Shown: positions 35,633-46,905, counted from the first letter of the stretch. The stretch: 64,000 nucleotides of DNA from Loripinus fragilis (GCA_964019695.1 OZ026524.1:66676223-66740222), one strand, 5' to 3'. Program-made: numbers and translations. The notes: generated by a model from the letters alone, not told the origin.

Positions 35633-35898
35633 AGCTTATAATGAAACATATATTGCTTTACTATATATGGGGCTGCAGTCATTTTGGTCGTGACATAAAA
35701 CAATCAGATGAATACTCCATCAAACAGCCTAGTGATTTCTGGAAAAGGTGTTTAGATAGTGGCCTTAGATAAAAGATCCCAGGTCAGCTTGGTATTTGGT
35801 ACTTAAAAATATAAAACAATTGTCTCATTAAGTTAAAATTTTCTCACAAGTATTATGATTTCGGCTTAAACAGCTAACCTGCGACTTGCGATGCCAGG

Positions 35899-36076
35899 TA
35901 GACTGGCTCCAATTCTTAAAACAATTTTTTTCATCAATGTGTCATATCATATACTTGTAGCCAGTCTAACTCTGATGGCTCTATTCCTTAAAACAGAGCT
36001 ATCAGAGTTAGACTAGCTACAAGTATATGATATGACACATTGATGAAAATTTGTTTTAAAGACAGGAGCCAGTCTA
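35899..36076. repeat. 178-bp palindrome (MITE) in the left direct repeat
   Basis: TAGACTGGCTCCAATTCTTA pairs with GACAGGAGCCAGTCTA. The inner arms CATATACTTGTAGCCAGTCT/AGACTAGCTACAAGTATATG and AACTCTGATGGCTCT/AGAGCTATCAGAGTT meet at CCTTAAAAC. It ends 92 bp before the LINE 2 junction. The duplicate is at 41148-41325. Confidence 0.8.
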
Positions 36077-36168
36077 GGTGTCAGAGTATCGCAGATTACA
36101 TAGAGATTAGACTCGTTTGTCCAGCAAATTCCTGAAAGTCAATAATAATGGTTCCACCAGGTTTACTG

Positions 36169-38945
36169 GGGTTTAATGTATCCACACATAGGCCTATATT
36201 TTGTCAGTTGAACTTCTCACATTCCGGACAGATGAGACCTGGTACGATGGTAGATACTAAATCTTCTATTAAATGGAGAAGTGTCAAATCCGAGAATATA
36301 GCAAAATACACCGAATGTATTGAGAACTCATGTCTATCACTACACTCAGAAAGCACTAACTGCAACACAAGAGCTAAGATCGATGAGGTATATGAACATA
36401 TAAAATCGAATATTAATACTATCTCAGTTAAGTATCTAAAACACTCATCTAAATATAAACCTTTCTTGAAGCCATATTGGGATCAGGAGTTAAAAGCTTT
36501 GCACAAAACTATGAAACGCTTGAGAACCATATGGATCTCTGAAGGTAGGCCAAGGGGCAATAACTTCGATGCATATAGAAACTATAAATTGGCCAAATGC
36601 CGGTTTTGGAATTCGCATAGAATAAAAGCAGAACAGTACATGAAAACACTAAACGATGAAATAAACACTGCTGCAGAGGTCGATAATGGGTATTTCTGGA
36701 AACTAGTGAATAGGAGAAAATCGGGACAGTCCTCTGTTGGTAGTCAGATCAAGTTTGGCGACAGCACATGTCGTTCGCCAGATGAGATTTGCGAAAAATG
36801 GGGTGACTTTTTTGCCACACTTAATTCTAAGGATGATCCCGATGCTTTTGATAATGAGAACTATATAGCTGTTAAGGCTAAGGTAGATTCCCTGAAAAGT
36901 AGAGAACTGAATGATAGCGAGATACCCTCTGTCACAGACAGAGAGCTTATTGATATCATCTCAGGTCTTCGGAGTGGTAAAGCATCCGGTGAGGATCGCA
37001 TATACAATGAACACTTCAAACATGGTGGCCCACATTTACGCCGCATACTCCTCGTTCTCTTTAATGCAATGTTAAAACAATCATATATACCTGAAAAAAT
37101 GAAGGTGGGGGTTATAATAACGGTTTTTAAGGGTGGTAATAAGCGCAAGGATGATCCCAATAGTTATAGGGCAATTACTCTAACATCAGCTCTCTTAAAA
37201 CTGTATGAGCGGGTACTACACACTAGACTTGTTAACTCTGTGCCACAGGCACTCAACCCACTTCAAGGGGGCTTTCAAAAACATATGGGCTGCAATATGA
37301 CCTCATTTCTGCTGCAGGAAAGTGTGCACTAAGCGAAGGAAAATAACAGCAAATTGTATGTCTGCTTTCTAGATGTGAAACAGGCGTTTGATAATGTTTG
37401 GCATGATGGCCTGTTCTTGAAGCTCGACGAACTAGGCATTGATTTGTATATTTGGAAAGCTTTTGTAAGCCTGTATGAGAATGTCACTAGCTATGTAAAC
37501 TATCGGGGCTTCAGATCACGGTTGTTTCAAATATTTAAAGGAACAAGGCAAGGTGGAGTTGCTTCCCCTTTCCTATATCTGTGCTTTAAGAATGATCTGA
37601 TGAATTTACTCTGAGTGCACGTGCTAGTATTTATGGCTTTTGCATGAATGAAATTAAGGCCTGTTGTCCTACTGTGGCTGATGACATGGCATTGTTAGCC
37701 ATGTCAAAGTTTGGTCTCCAACAGTTAATGAGTATATGCTTTAGATTTTCTCAGTTATGGCGATATCTATACAACGCCCTAAAATGTGCAATACTAGTAT
37801 TTAACGAATCACTGTCTCATTACGCACGCACAAGGCGTCATTGGTATCTAGGCTCTGATGAAGTATTAAAACGGACCTCTTATGTTCATCTAGGAATCGA
37901 ATGCAACACGGAAATGAAGGTGAAAAGCAATATCGTAGTGGCCTCTTCCAAAATCCGACAAAACTATTTTGGTATCTTAAATTCTGGAATAAGTGGGAAA
38001 GATCTACATCCGCTAACACTTAAAAAGATTTATGATTAGGTTGTGTTACCTAGGGCTCTTTATGGTTGCGAATTTTGGCATGACATATCCAATAGTGATC
38101 TTCTGTTGCTTGAACGCTCGCACAGATTCTGCGTAAAATTTATACAGAATATAGACAGGTGTACAAGATCATGTGTAGCGCTTAGCTTATTAGGAAGTCG
38201 GTCATTAGAAAAAGACATTCAGAAAAGAAAACTAATCTTATTCGGGCAGCTCTGTCGGCTCGATCCGTTTTACACCGTTAAAAGGATATTCATGTATCGT
38301 TTAATAGCCCAAGTCTATTTCAATGATCTTACTCATGGCTTTGTAATAGATTCTCTAAATATTATATCAAAGTTTAATTTAATGCACATGGTGCGTGACT
38401 TTATTTCTCTTGGGCAGTTTCCGGGTAAATATTCTTGGAAAACAATTACTAATGGGAAACTCACTGAACAAAGGGATCTGGAATTCTTCTCACAGATAGC
38501 AGAGAATCGGCTTGACCGTTTGCTTAGGTTTCACCCTGGCATTAGGCCGGACTACTTCTGGGAATTATCTCGCAAGCATTTGGGTTTATTGCCAGCCTGT
38601 AAGTCAGTGGTCAAGCTGATTGGTCTGTTATTCAATAGTAATCCAAGGTCGATCTGTCCGGCATGTCTCGAGGATTTCGACCCACTTGTTGGGCATATAA
38701 TCTTACGTTGCGAGTCGAATGCTAAGATTCGGCACGATATGTGGATGAAAATATGGACCAACTTTGATGATGACGTCTATATTAGCTTAGCAAGCATGGA
38801 CGAAGAAACCCTTTTAGATGTATTACTGGGTAGTTTCGACACTCTACCTGATGTACAACACTTGGAGAATAAAGACTCCTTTTACATGATAGTGGCAGGC
38901 TCCCTTCATAGGCTGCTCTGTGAAGTACACGGAGATGCGCTATGA
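36169..38945 (+). pseudogene. LINE 2 ORF2 remnant: endonuclease end, RT, C-terminal finger
   Basis: The first residues GFNVSTHRPIFCQLNF are the tail of the endonuclease (the His of the terminal SDH-like motif is kept). RT blocks follow: GVIITVFKGGNKRKDDPNSY with RAITLTS, GGFQKHMGCN, VCFLDVKQAFDNVWHDGLF (motif A), GTRQGGVASPFLY (motif B) and CPTVADDMALLAMSKFG (motif C). Later ALYGCEFWHD and a CPACLEDFDPLVGHIILRC CCHC-like finger. Lesions are TAA at 37330-37332, a frameshift near 37610 and TAG at 38037-38039. The frame picked up upstream of 36169 belongs to the flanking repeat and not to the element. Confidence 0.85.
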
Positions 38946-39275
38946 AGAAAATGAGTACCTCTTGAAGGTTGGGGTCTTGATGAGATGGGTATACATTCGA
39001 TATTGTTCTCGGCGTATCTAGCGCTGTGTGCATTGGACAATGTCGCATGAATACCTATGCTTAATAATGCACTGGGGTATATATTTTAAAGAAGTGCTAA
39101 TCGCCGCAGCCCTCTGTTAATTGACTGAGGATGCTGGCAAGTGTACAGTGTTTTTGTTTTCTGTGTCTCACAGCTTTTTTTTGTTCTCTCTCTCTTGTGT
39201 TGTATTGTATTTATTGTATGCATGAATATGATGCTCTCCTATATGGAGGAAATAAAGAATCTATCTATCTATCTA
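36169..39275 (+). mobile_element. 5'-truncated non-LTR retrotransposon (LINE 2)
   Basis: Begins mid-endonuclease at GGGTTTAATGTATC and ends with AATAAAG and a short (ATCT)n tail at 39259-39277. It lies exactly between the two 2.14-kb direct repeats and head-to-head with LINE 1. It is of the same broad group as LINE 1 (both have CPTVADD as RT motif C) but is clearly a different family. Confidence 0.85.
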
Positions 39276-39277
39276 TC
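39259..39277. repeat. (ATCT)n tail of LINE 2
   Basis: Four tandem ATCT units follow AATAAAGA. Its last TC merges with the TCATATG start of the right direct repeat, marking the 3' junction. Confidence 0.85.
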
Positions 39278-41417
39278 ATATGCTGAGGTACTCAATTCAA
39301 TAACCAGATTTTTGTTCGGCTTCATTTCAATCTTAATATGTTCTCTGGCACAACCAATTAGCTTTTTATTTAGAGATTTTTCCTTATTCAGGGTAAAGTC
39401 CTTTGATTCAATAATGACCGCCTTTTTTGGATCTGTGTCCAGCTGGGGAATGAAGCTTGCAACTCCGTTTGAAGGGCTAGCAGTAGCTAAAATGATACTT
39501 CCGCTATGGGTTATAGACTCGTCATCATTCACTGAATCAGGGACAGACAGCAAAGCAGCAGCTTCCATGGATTTTTTGTCTCCAAAGTTTTCCTCGATCA
39601 GACGAGAGGCTGACTGTCTTCTTGTGAGCATTCTGGAATTGAGATAGAGGACCGTTTCCTCGTTCACCAGGTCAACGTTTACAGGTTTAAAATTGCAATG
39701 ATATTTCTTTTAAATTTTTTAAAATAGTCTGTTAAATTCTTCGTTAAAAAAGTCTTTGAGATGAAAATATGAAGATGTCAAGTTTAAATTCTGGGAAGTC
39801 TTTAAAATCTTGATAAAATGAGTGATTTTTTTTGGGAATTCAAAATGGCCGCCCTCTCTCTTCAACTTCAGATAATTGTTTTGGGCTAAAAGTGTGTGGC
39901 CTGTTTCAATAAAACACAAACATAGTACACAGAGTTAAATACTAAGCAAACGTATGTGATTAAAATGCATAAAAGCAGTTCTCCAACACAGTTAAAATAT
40001 TAAAAGTTAAAATTTTATTCTCGCTCTGCGAAACACGTCCACATTCATTCCTTCCCAGCATTCATCATTTTATAATAATCTGTTTTTGAGTATTTTGACA
40101 GCCTTCCCCCCTCTGATCAAGCATGCCATTTGTATATGATCTGTGTATTGTAAAACTACAGCTGTGTAAAATTACAACTGTATGCAAAAGGATTAGCTTA
40201 ATTAATAGGGGGAAAGCACCGCCAAAAACTTTTTTCTATTTGTTGAATAGTAGAAACAGGGTTTTCAACCCATATTTTTAATCAGTACTTATCCAATATG
40301 AAAAGCCTTTTTGCGTATATAGTTTGAGGACTAAACAAACTGCCTTTTCCATGCAAAAAATATCATTTTCTTTGAAACTTTTATGTGGCCATTTTATGGG
40401 CAACTCTGTATTAAGTCTGTTCGAGGTCCTTTGGACAAAACACACAATCCCCATCCCCAACAATGTGTACAACAAAACTAGAGGGCCTGAAGATCCTGAA
40501 GCGCTAACCTGATCTCCTTAATAATGTAAAAATAGTTCAATAGTACAACAAAACTAGAGGGCCTGAAGGTCCTGAAGCGCTGACCTGATCTCCTTAATAA
40601 TGTAATAGTTCAAAATCAACTTTGTTTAGTTTTATTTGATTCTTTACGTCCCATCAACATTCTTTCAGTTATGTAGGGATGAGTCTTCCTGGGTTGAACC
40701 AATACTAAGCTAGGATAAATGTGTCTTGCTCAAGGACCACTACGCAGTGACGCCGGTGAGGCTCGAACCCGCGGCCCTTCGGTCTTGAGTCAAGCACTCT
40801 ACCACTGAGCCCCCAACTAGAGGACCTGAAGCGCTCATCTGATCTCCTTTATAATGTTAAAATAGTTCAAAATCAATTGCAGCTTATAATGAAACATATA
40901 TTGCTTTACTATATATGGGGCTGCAGTCATTTTGGTCGTGACATAAAACAATCAGATGAATACTCCATCAAACAGCCTAGTGATTTCTGAAAAAAGGTGT
41001 TTAGATAGTGGCCTTAGATAAAAGATCCCAGGTCAGCTTGGTATTTGGTACTTAAAAATATAAAACAATTGTCTCATTAAGTTAAAATTTTCTCACAAGT
41101 ATTATGATTTCGGCTTAAACAGCTAACCTGCGACTTGCGATGCCAGGTAGACTGGCTCCAATTCTTAAAACAATTTTTTTCATCAATGTGTCATATCATA
41201 TACTTGTAGCCAGTCTAACTCTGATGGCTCTATTCCTTAAAACAGAGCTATCAGAGTTAGACTAGCTACAAGTATATGATATGAAACATTGATGAAAATT
41301 TGTTTTAAAGACAGGAGCCAGTCTAGGTGTCAGAGTATCGCAGATTACATAGAGATTAGACTCGTTTGTCCAGCAAATTCCTGAAAGTCAATAATAATGG
41401 TTCCACCAGGTTTACTG
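39276..41417. repeat. 2.14-kb direct repeat, right copy
   Basis: Repeats 34028-36168 end to end. It includes an orphan N-terminal piece of LINE 1 ORF1 (39647-39285, minus) cut off where LINE 2 ends. Beyond 41417 the sequence (AACTGCAGGAGAGG) differs from what follows the left copy. Expected differences are seen, for example GAC for AAC in the ORF1 fragment and GAAACATTG for GACACATTG in the palindrome. Confidence 0.9.
40621..40822 (-). mobile_element. tRNA-SINE 1, duplicate of the 35373 copy
   Basis: Identical to the left copy except for single bases (for example CCCTTCGG for CCCTTTGG). It arose by the 2.14-kb duplication and not by an independent insertion. Confidence 0.85.
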
Positions 41418-42230
41418 AACTGCAGGAGAGGTCAGTTTGCTTCAAATATTAGGTAATCAGCTGTTTCAGATTACCTGCAGAAGAATGAGACTTTCTGCCT
41501 ATATTTTAGAAAGAACTATTTCTTATTATTTCATCAATATCTGACCGTGTATATTTACTTATATAACTCCTTGATAAAATGACGCAACTCTATTGTGCAA
41601 AAACATGCCAATGCCCAAGTTATGTCATTCAGGGGGCAGCTCATTCCATTTTCAATAATCAGGTTGAACTTATTAGGAAGCCTCCATGCGAACTTATGAT
41701 ACACATATTACTTCACCTAATTATTGTAAGCAACTGAAAAGTACTATAAAGCTTTCAATATGACAAATATTTATTTCATGAAAACAAAATTTTGCTACTA
41801 TTTGATAAGCATAGAATAAAAATCTAAAAAAAGATCAGTTGCCATTACAATCCCCATGAATAATGGCATCTCCCTGACATGCCTCCTTGGGGTTTATTCC
41901 AGTGAATTTCCAGTTGTGTGTGACTATGACAAAAGCATTTTTTTTTTGGAATACTATTATATTACTGTAATTCATACTTGTATATATACAAAAATATTGA
42001 ATAAAAAACTGATTCTGAAATGAAATGGGGGGAAGCTCAGGGGTGGAAGTCAGGTAGAAATTTACACACTACCTTTTTTCAATTTATATTTTGTGAACAG
42101 TCTTTTACCATACAAATAAGCTTTGTCTAGCAGTTTGAAATGACTTGGCTCAATGTGTCTTGTTTTAGCAATATACCAGTTTATTGTGCAAAAACTAGTT
42201 ATGAGTTTACTGCTATATTTTTTTACTTGG
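41418..42230. other. Unassigned
   Basis: No coding signal or clear repeat before the MITE F segment. Confidence 0.35.
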
Positions 42231-42235
42231 AATTG

Positions 42236-42420
42236 TCGTCTGCTGATAACCTTGGCAAACAGTTTGGTTCCAGAGCAGCTCGGGTTAAATGTCAGGCCTG
42301 ATCCCAATCTAAACTGCTTGAAAATCTGATCATATTCCTGAGAGATTTTTTTTTGAAAATGCTTATTTTAAAAGAAAAGAAAAATCAGCAGACGACAAAA
42401 AAATCATGATAAATATGCTA
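42236..42420. mobile_element. MITE family F fragment
   Basis: GTCGTCTGCTGATAACCTTG, GCAAACAGTTTGGTTC and CAGGCCTGATCCCAATCTAA parallel the right half of 63395-63656 (CATCTGCTGATAACCTTTGC, GGTCCTGATCTGGATAC). AAATCAGCAGACGAC at ~42383 is the complement of the start. Confidence 0.5.
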
Positions 42421-42555
42421 AGCATGTAAACAGTTAAAGGCATTTTTTAATTCAAAATGAATATTATAAATTTTGTTTATATGAATTGAATGGTATGTAT
42501 TTTAATTATTTTCCCTGAGGAATAGTACAGCAATAAAATCTAAAGCATTGGTGTA

Positions 42556-43880
42556 CGAGGGGTGTTCATTATTTATTGCAACATGGGTTATTAAACATAA
42601 AGGAATAGTCCTTTACCTCAAAACTCTAGTGCATCCCTTCATAATACTCACCCTTTGAACAAATACAAAGTTTAAGTCATTTAAATTATTTGTGGAAAGC
42701 TTCGGCGTAGTGTTTCTTAGGTACACCCTTAAGACACTGAAACACTGCTGCCCCAACAGCCTGTCTTCAGTGATATCTCTGACCCTCGAGAGTTTTTTCA
42801 GATGTGGAAGCAAGAAAAAGTTACATGGGGCTAAATCGGGTGCTTAAGGTGGGTGCGAGAGGATTGTCAAGGCTTTCTTCTCCAAGAACGCGAGTGTTCC
42901 TTTTGAGGTGTGTGCTGACACATTGTCCTGTAAAAGGGTAAGGCTTTGAAGACAGAGCTTAGGGGCTAGACTTCTTCACGTAGTTTTCGAACTTTTTCAT
43001 AGCTAATCGTCGATGCAGTTTCAAAGTTACCGTTTTATTATGGGGAATAGGTACTTGAACTGTCTGACCTCGACTGTTAAAGAAGATTGAATACATGACC
43101 TTCTTCATACTTGTAGTACGTTTTGCAATGGATGGTCTTCTTACATTTTTGTTTTTGCCCATATTTTGTTGCTACATGTTCTTGTGGGCTGGTAGAAGTT
43201 ACCTATGTTTCATCGACTGTTCAAATATTAGAAAAAATCCTCTGATTAAATTGAGGATATTTCTTAAGTATTTTTACGGGCATTCAAAACACGACCTCTT
43301 TTGGCCATCCAGCAGTGAATGGGGAATCCACCTAGAAGCAATACCGCTAACTCATATTTCTTTCTTCGAAATCTTATATGTTGATCCCGTCGATATGCAC
43401 AAGCATCTAGCTACTTGACGAGTTTCGTGCATCAATCTTCAACAGATCATTTGCCTTGTCAGTTATCTTTGAGTTAACAACACTTGCAGGCCTGCCTCTG
43501 CCAGGCGCACTGTCAACCGTCTCTATTCCAGACTTGAATCGTTTAATCCACCTAGTAACTGTTAAATACGAGCAGGTACCTTGCCCATAAGCGGAATAAT
43601 TTTGTTGAGTATAACTCTAGCACTAATTTCAAGTTAATATCAAGATTTTATAAATTCTCTAATTTCAGCACTGATCTCTTAAGACATAATTTTATACAAT
43701 CTATATGAATGGCCTCACTTCCAAAGCGTGTAGCACAAAAACTAATGCACCGATTGGGACAATACTGGTATCCATTGATAGATAAAAGATTGAAGAGTTA
43801 CCTGTGTTATACTTCATGGGAAGTTCGTGCATCGCGTGGGAATTACGGTGGCAGTTGCAATAAATAATGAACGCCCCTCG
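42556..43880 (-). mobile_element. mariner element 1
   Basis: Complementary termini CGAGGGGTGTTCATTATTTA and TAAATAATGAACGCCCCTCG, continuing into TTGCAAC/GTTGCAA, are flanked by TA at 42554-42555 and 43881-43882. Length 1,325 bp, typical for mariner. Transposase remains read on the minus strand. Confidence 0.9.
42613..43700 (-). pseudogene. mariner 1 transposase, inactive
   Basis: Pieces in order on the minus strand are an HTH-side segment with KITDKANDLLKIDARNS, a VDET block (first catalytic Asp), KKVMYSIFFNSRGQTVQVPI (the mariner IFF-D-xG core), LQDNVSAHTSKGTLAFLEK (second Asp, DN) and APDLAPCNFFLLPHLKKL. In the last block the third catalytic Asp of PDLAP-xD is Asn. Several stops and frameshifts interrupt it (for example Trp to stop after DET). 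The missing third Asp alone would abolish catalysis. Confidence 0.85.
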
Positions 43881-43889
43881 TAATCAGTG

Positions 43890-44345
43890 AATGAAGACTG
43901 ACTCGGTAACCTGCTGCAGCAATGAATGCTATCAGCTGTGTTATGATACTTTAACAAGCACATTCATTTGTTTACAATCAGGGGTCATGACATCTCATGA
44001 ACAATAAGCTCCTCCCGGGAATTCAAAATTTGACAGTTGAGAAAAAAACTTTTTTTTTAGAAAAGCATTTCAAAAACACTTTTTGCAAAAAAAATCTCTT
44101 GCTGCAGAATCGATTTATATATGATTGCCCATCCAGAAACCAAATTCAAAGTAAGTGCATTAGGTAAAATCTAAGAAATCCTCAAAAACATCTCCCTGAT
44201 GTGAAGCATGTTTGAAATTGCAAGAAATTAGCATAAAACGCCATTCATGTTGCTTTTATGCTCCAGTTGCAGGTTCACTTTATTTGGATTGTAATGATAA
44301 AACTGCCTTTTTTTACTTTTGAACAACCTAAACGAAAATTTGTGC
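43890..44345. other. Unassigned
   Basis: A+T-rich, no supported feature. Confidence 0.35.
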
Positions 44346-44349
44346 TGAT

Positions 44350-45810
44350 CTCCATTATCTTTTGGACAATATATTTGTAAGATTTGGCTCGAAATTATAT
44401 AGACAAAATGAAGGTTTTTCAATGGGTACGAATTGTGCTCCTCTTGTTGCAGATTTGGTTTTGTTTTGTTATGAGAGAGACTTCATGTTGTCTCTGTCAG
44501 ACAATGATCAAACTTTTGTTTGTTTGTTTGATTTGGTTCTTTACGTCCACTCAACAATCTTTCAGTTATGCGGGACGGTTCTTCCTGGGTTTAACCAGTA
44601 CTAAGCTAGGATAAATGTGTCTTGCCCAAGGACCACAACGCAGTGACGCCGGTGAGGCTCGAACCCGCTACCCTTCGGTCTCGAGTCAAGCACTCTACCA
44701 CTGAGCCACTGCGCTCCCCAATAATCAAACTGATATTATTGAAGCTTTTAACTCCACCTCCAGATATTCAGATGACTTACTTTATATTGATAGTCCTTAT
44801 TTTGAACAAATGGTAGGTCAGATATGTCCTACTGAACTTCAGCTGAATAAGGCGAATTCTTCTGATACTGAGGCTCCGTTTTTAGACTTGAACTTGTCAA
44901 TAACAAAAGGCATATTTTTTTCTAAAATTTATGATTAACAGGATGATTTTAATTTTGAAATAGCAAAATTTCCCATTTCTTGGTGGAGATGTTCCTCGCT
45001 CCCCTTCCTATGGTTTTGGGAGAGTGTGTTCTAATGTTAATGACTTCAACAACAGAAACTTATTTTTAACTGATAAGTTATTAAAACAAGGTTATAGATA
45101 TCATAAAATTCGAAAAGCATTTTCTAAATTCTACCACAGACACTCAGAGTTAACTGTTAAATAGAAAATTGGGTTAAAAACTCGTCTGCAATAAGGCATA
45201 TCAGAACCTATATTTTATTGCGATTTAGTTTATAAAATCAAAGGAATTGTTAGAAAACCTAATTTTAGATATCAAACGTTATATAAAGGTTGGATTTATA
45301 CTTGGATGTCATGCAACAGTCTGCATGCCTGGTTTTAAACTCAATCACGGTTTATAGCTATGGTTTCCTCTTTAATTGCACAACGGTGGGTCAGGCCTCA
45401 GACTCTATGACGGCTCTGACGTAAAGCTTTAATCGGTGGGTTGGTGCCTGATGCTCATCTGTAGCTGGATCAACTTGAGGTTTTCTTTAGCTCTATCTGT
45501 GAGTCGTGAGCCCTTTTCTTTGTTTCATCATAGTGCTTTAAGTTGTTGTTGACTTGTTTATTGTAACTCCCATTGTGGGAGTCTGTAATTGTTCTATGTT
45601 TTGTTGTGCTTTACTTTATGTCCATTCTAGTTTAGCAATCATCTTGATGGGGAAGAGAGCTGGTTGCTTTGCTTAGTTGGTCTTCCTGGTGTCTTGTGAT
45701 TGTTCTGTGGCTCTTCCTAGTGGTGCCATGAGTTTGTCTGCAGTTTGTGATTGTGGTATTTCCTGATCATACTAACTTACTATTTTTGGTGAAAAGTGGC
45801 CTATGTTAAA
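44350..45810 (+). pseudogene. Probable Penelope-like RT relic, split by a SINE
   Basis: The frame opens with LDNIFVRFGSKLYRQ and GFSMGTNCAPLVADLVLFCY (RT motif B type), interrupted after SLSDND by a SINE. It resumes with IIEAFNSTSRYSDDLLYID (motif C, YSDD), QLNKANSSDTEAPFLDLNLS and, after a frameshift near 44975, DFNNRNLFLTDKLLKQGYRY and SEPIFYCDLVYKIKGIV. A stop follows KIYD. It is 5'-truncated at ~44350. The noncoding 3' tail to ~45810 recurs at 9700-9860 and 24910-25160. MGTNCAPLVAD-type RTs occur widely in mollusc and cnidarian genomes. I assign them to Penelope-like elements from memory, with moderate certainty. Confidence 0.7.
44515..44718 (-). mobile_element. tRNA-SINE 1 inserted in the RT relic
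   Basis: A complete SINE on the minus strand with a (GTTT)n tail at the left. The target duplication CAATGATCAAACT (44502-44514) / CAATAATCAAACT (44719-44731) is 13 bp with one mismatch. Removing the insert restores the RT frame across DNDQT. Confidence 0.9.
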
Positions 45811-46046
45811 TAAAAACTTGTCATTTAAAGCAAATTGTTGACACTGTATAAATTCACACTGACTGACTACAGACACTGAGCTATCATAATAGCTATCTTA
45901 AAGCACTTTGTGGTCCAGGTGAGCTAATAACTGTGGAATAAAACAAACAAGACATTATATTTCATTTACCTTTATATGAGTTTAGGCTCCTACGAGCAAA
46001 TTAAATAAATAAACATGATAATGTTCTTAGAAATGGAAATAAATCA

Positions 46047-46488
46047 ACCAGCACTTTAGATTTTGGTACTTATAGTGTTGTCAAGCAGCAAAGGCTCAGG
46101 TTAGCCTGCACAAATAGTCTGACTCCCCAGACCCTTTGCTGCTAGCATACACAAGGTATTATGAAGATTTAGGATCTGCCCAAAATTTAGATGGGTGAAA
46201 GTTCAAAATTTTCAAAATCCTGAACATTAGAAAATCAGAATTTAAAACTTACTGAATGCCTTCAAAATATTAAAAATTCCAAGTTTAATGATCAAGTACC
46301 CCTAGATAAACTGAAACTAAATCAGAAATGCTATTATTATCTGCCGAATTCAGCATTTTGAGGCTGACTTTCTATTAGCATTTTGAGGCTGACTTTCTAT
46401 GGAAAGTCAGCCTCGAGATCCTGAATTTAGGAATAATCCTGAAAACTTTCACCCATATACATAAGTACCAAAATCTTTTGTGCTGGCA
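46047..46488. mobile_element. Foldback MITE with nested family A core
   Basis: CCAGCACTTTAGATTTTGGT then ACTTAT is complemented by ATAAGTACCAAAATCTTTTG then TGCTGG. Inner arms ATGGGTGAAAGTT/AACTTTCACCCAT and GAGGCTGACTTTCTATGGAA (palindromic centre). A GCAAAGGCTCAGGTTAGCCT core of MITE A lies between the left arms (~46085-46150). Confidence 0.65.
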
Positions 46489-46544
46489 CAAATATAAAAA
46501 CTTTTCTATAAAATGTGAACAAAAATAACAAATATACAGCATAT

Positions 46545-46757
46545 TATGTCAATAATTTTCAGCTATGTCGGATGATTTGATTCTTTACGTCTCAGTCAAC
46601 ACTTTTTCGGTTATGTCGGGATGGGTCTTCCTGGGTTCAACCAGTACTTAGCAAGGATTAATGTGTCTTGCTCAAAGGAGACAACACAGTGATGCAGGTG
46701 AGGCTAAAACCCGCAACCCCTCGGTCAAGCATTCTACAACTGAGCCACTGCGCTCCC
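46545..46757 (-). mobile_element. tRNA-SINE 1
   Basis: Minus-strand copy with body and tRNA head slightly decayed. AATATACAGCATAT occurs on both sides (46531-46544 and 46758-46771) as a 14-bp target duplication. Confidence 0.85.
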
Positions 46758-46774
46758 AATATACAGCATATGAT

Positions 46775-46905
46775 ATTTTGGTACAGTGCAATCAGTTCCT
46801 TTATGATACACCTCGTTATAATGGAGTTGGAAAAAAATATGGTCATGTTGTGGCTACCATGGACTATTACATAGCAATTATAGGAAAATGACCATTTCAT
46901 TCAAC
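46775..46905. mobile_element. MITE family H, half copy
   Basis: ACACCTCGTTATAATGGAGT, GGTCATGTTGTGGCTACCAT and GGAAAATGACCATTTC parallel the fuller copy at 50260-50490. Confidence 0.5.

Larger units (their letters stand above)
34028..36168. repeat. 2.14-kb direct repeat, left copy (putative giant TSD)
   Basis: The whole stretch recurs at 39276-41417. By eye I count about twelve differences including one indel, roughly 0.5-0.6% divergence. It begins inside LINE 1 ORF1 (TCATATGCTGAGG) and ends at GGTTTACTG, exactly where the truncated LINE 2 begins. Inside are the first ~390 bp of LINE 1 ORF1, a 76-bp tandem repeat, a tRNA-SINE and a 178-bp palindrome. The left copy is continuous with the rest of LINE 1, so it is the original position. 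Confidence 0.9.

Noticed and set aside
39141..39647. 168-codon plus-strand frame at the LINE 2 3' end
   Set aside because: It is the LINE 2 tail plus the antisense of the duplicated LINE 1 ORF1 fragment.
44622..44702. tRNA-like sequence with good A and B boxes
   Set aside because: It is the tRNA-derived head of SINE 1, repeated many times. It is not a tRNA gene.
46661..46891. Overlapping 68-76-codon frames
   Set aside because: Run through a SINE 1 copy and a MITE H fragment.
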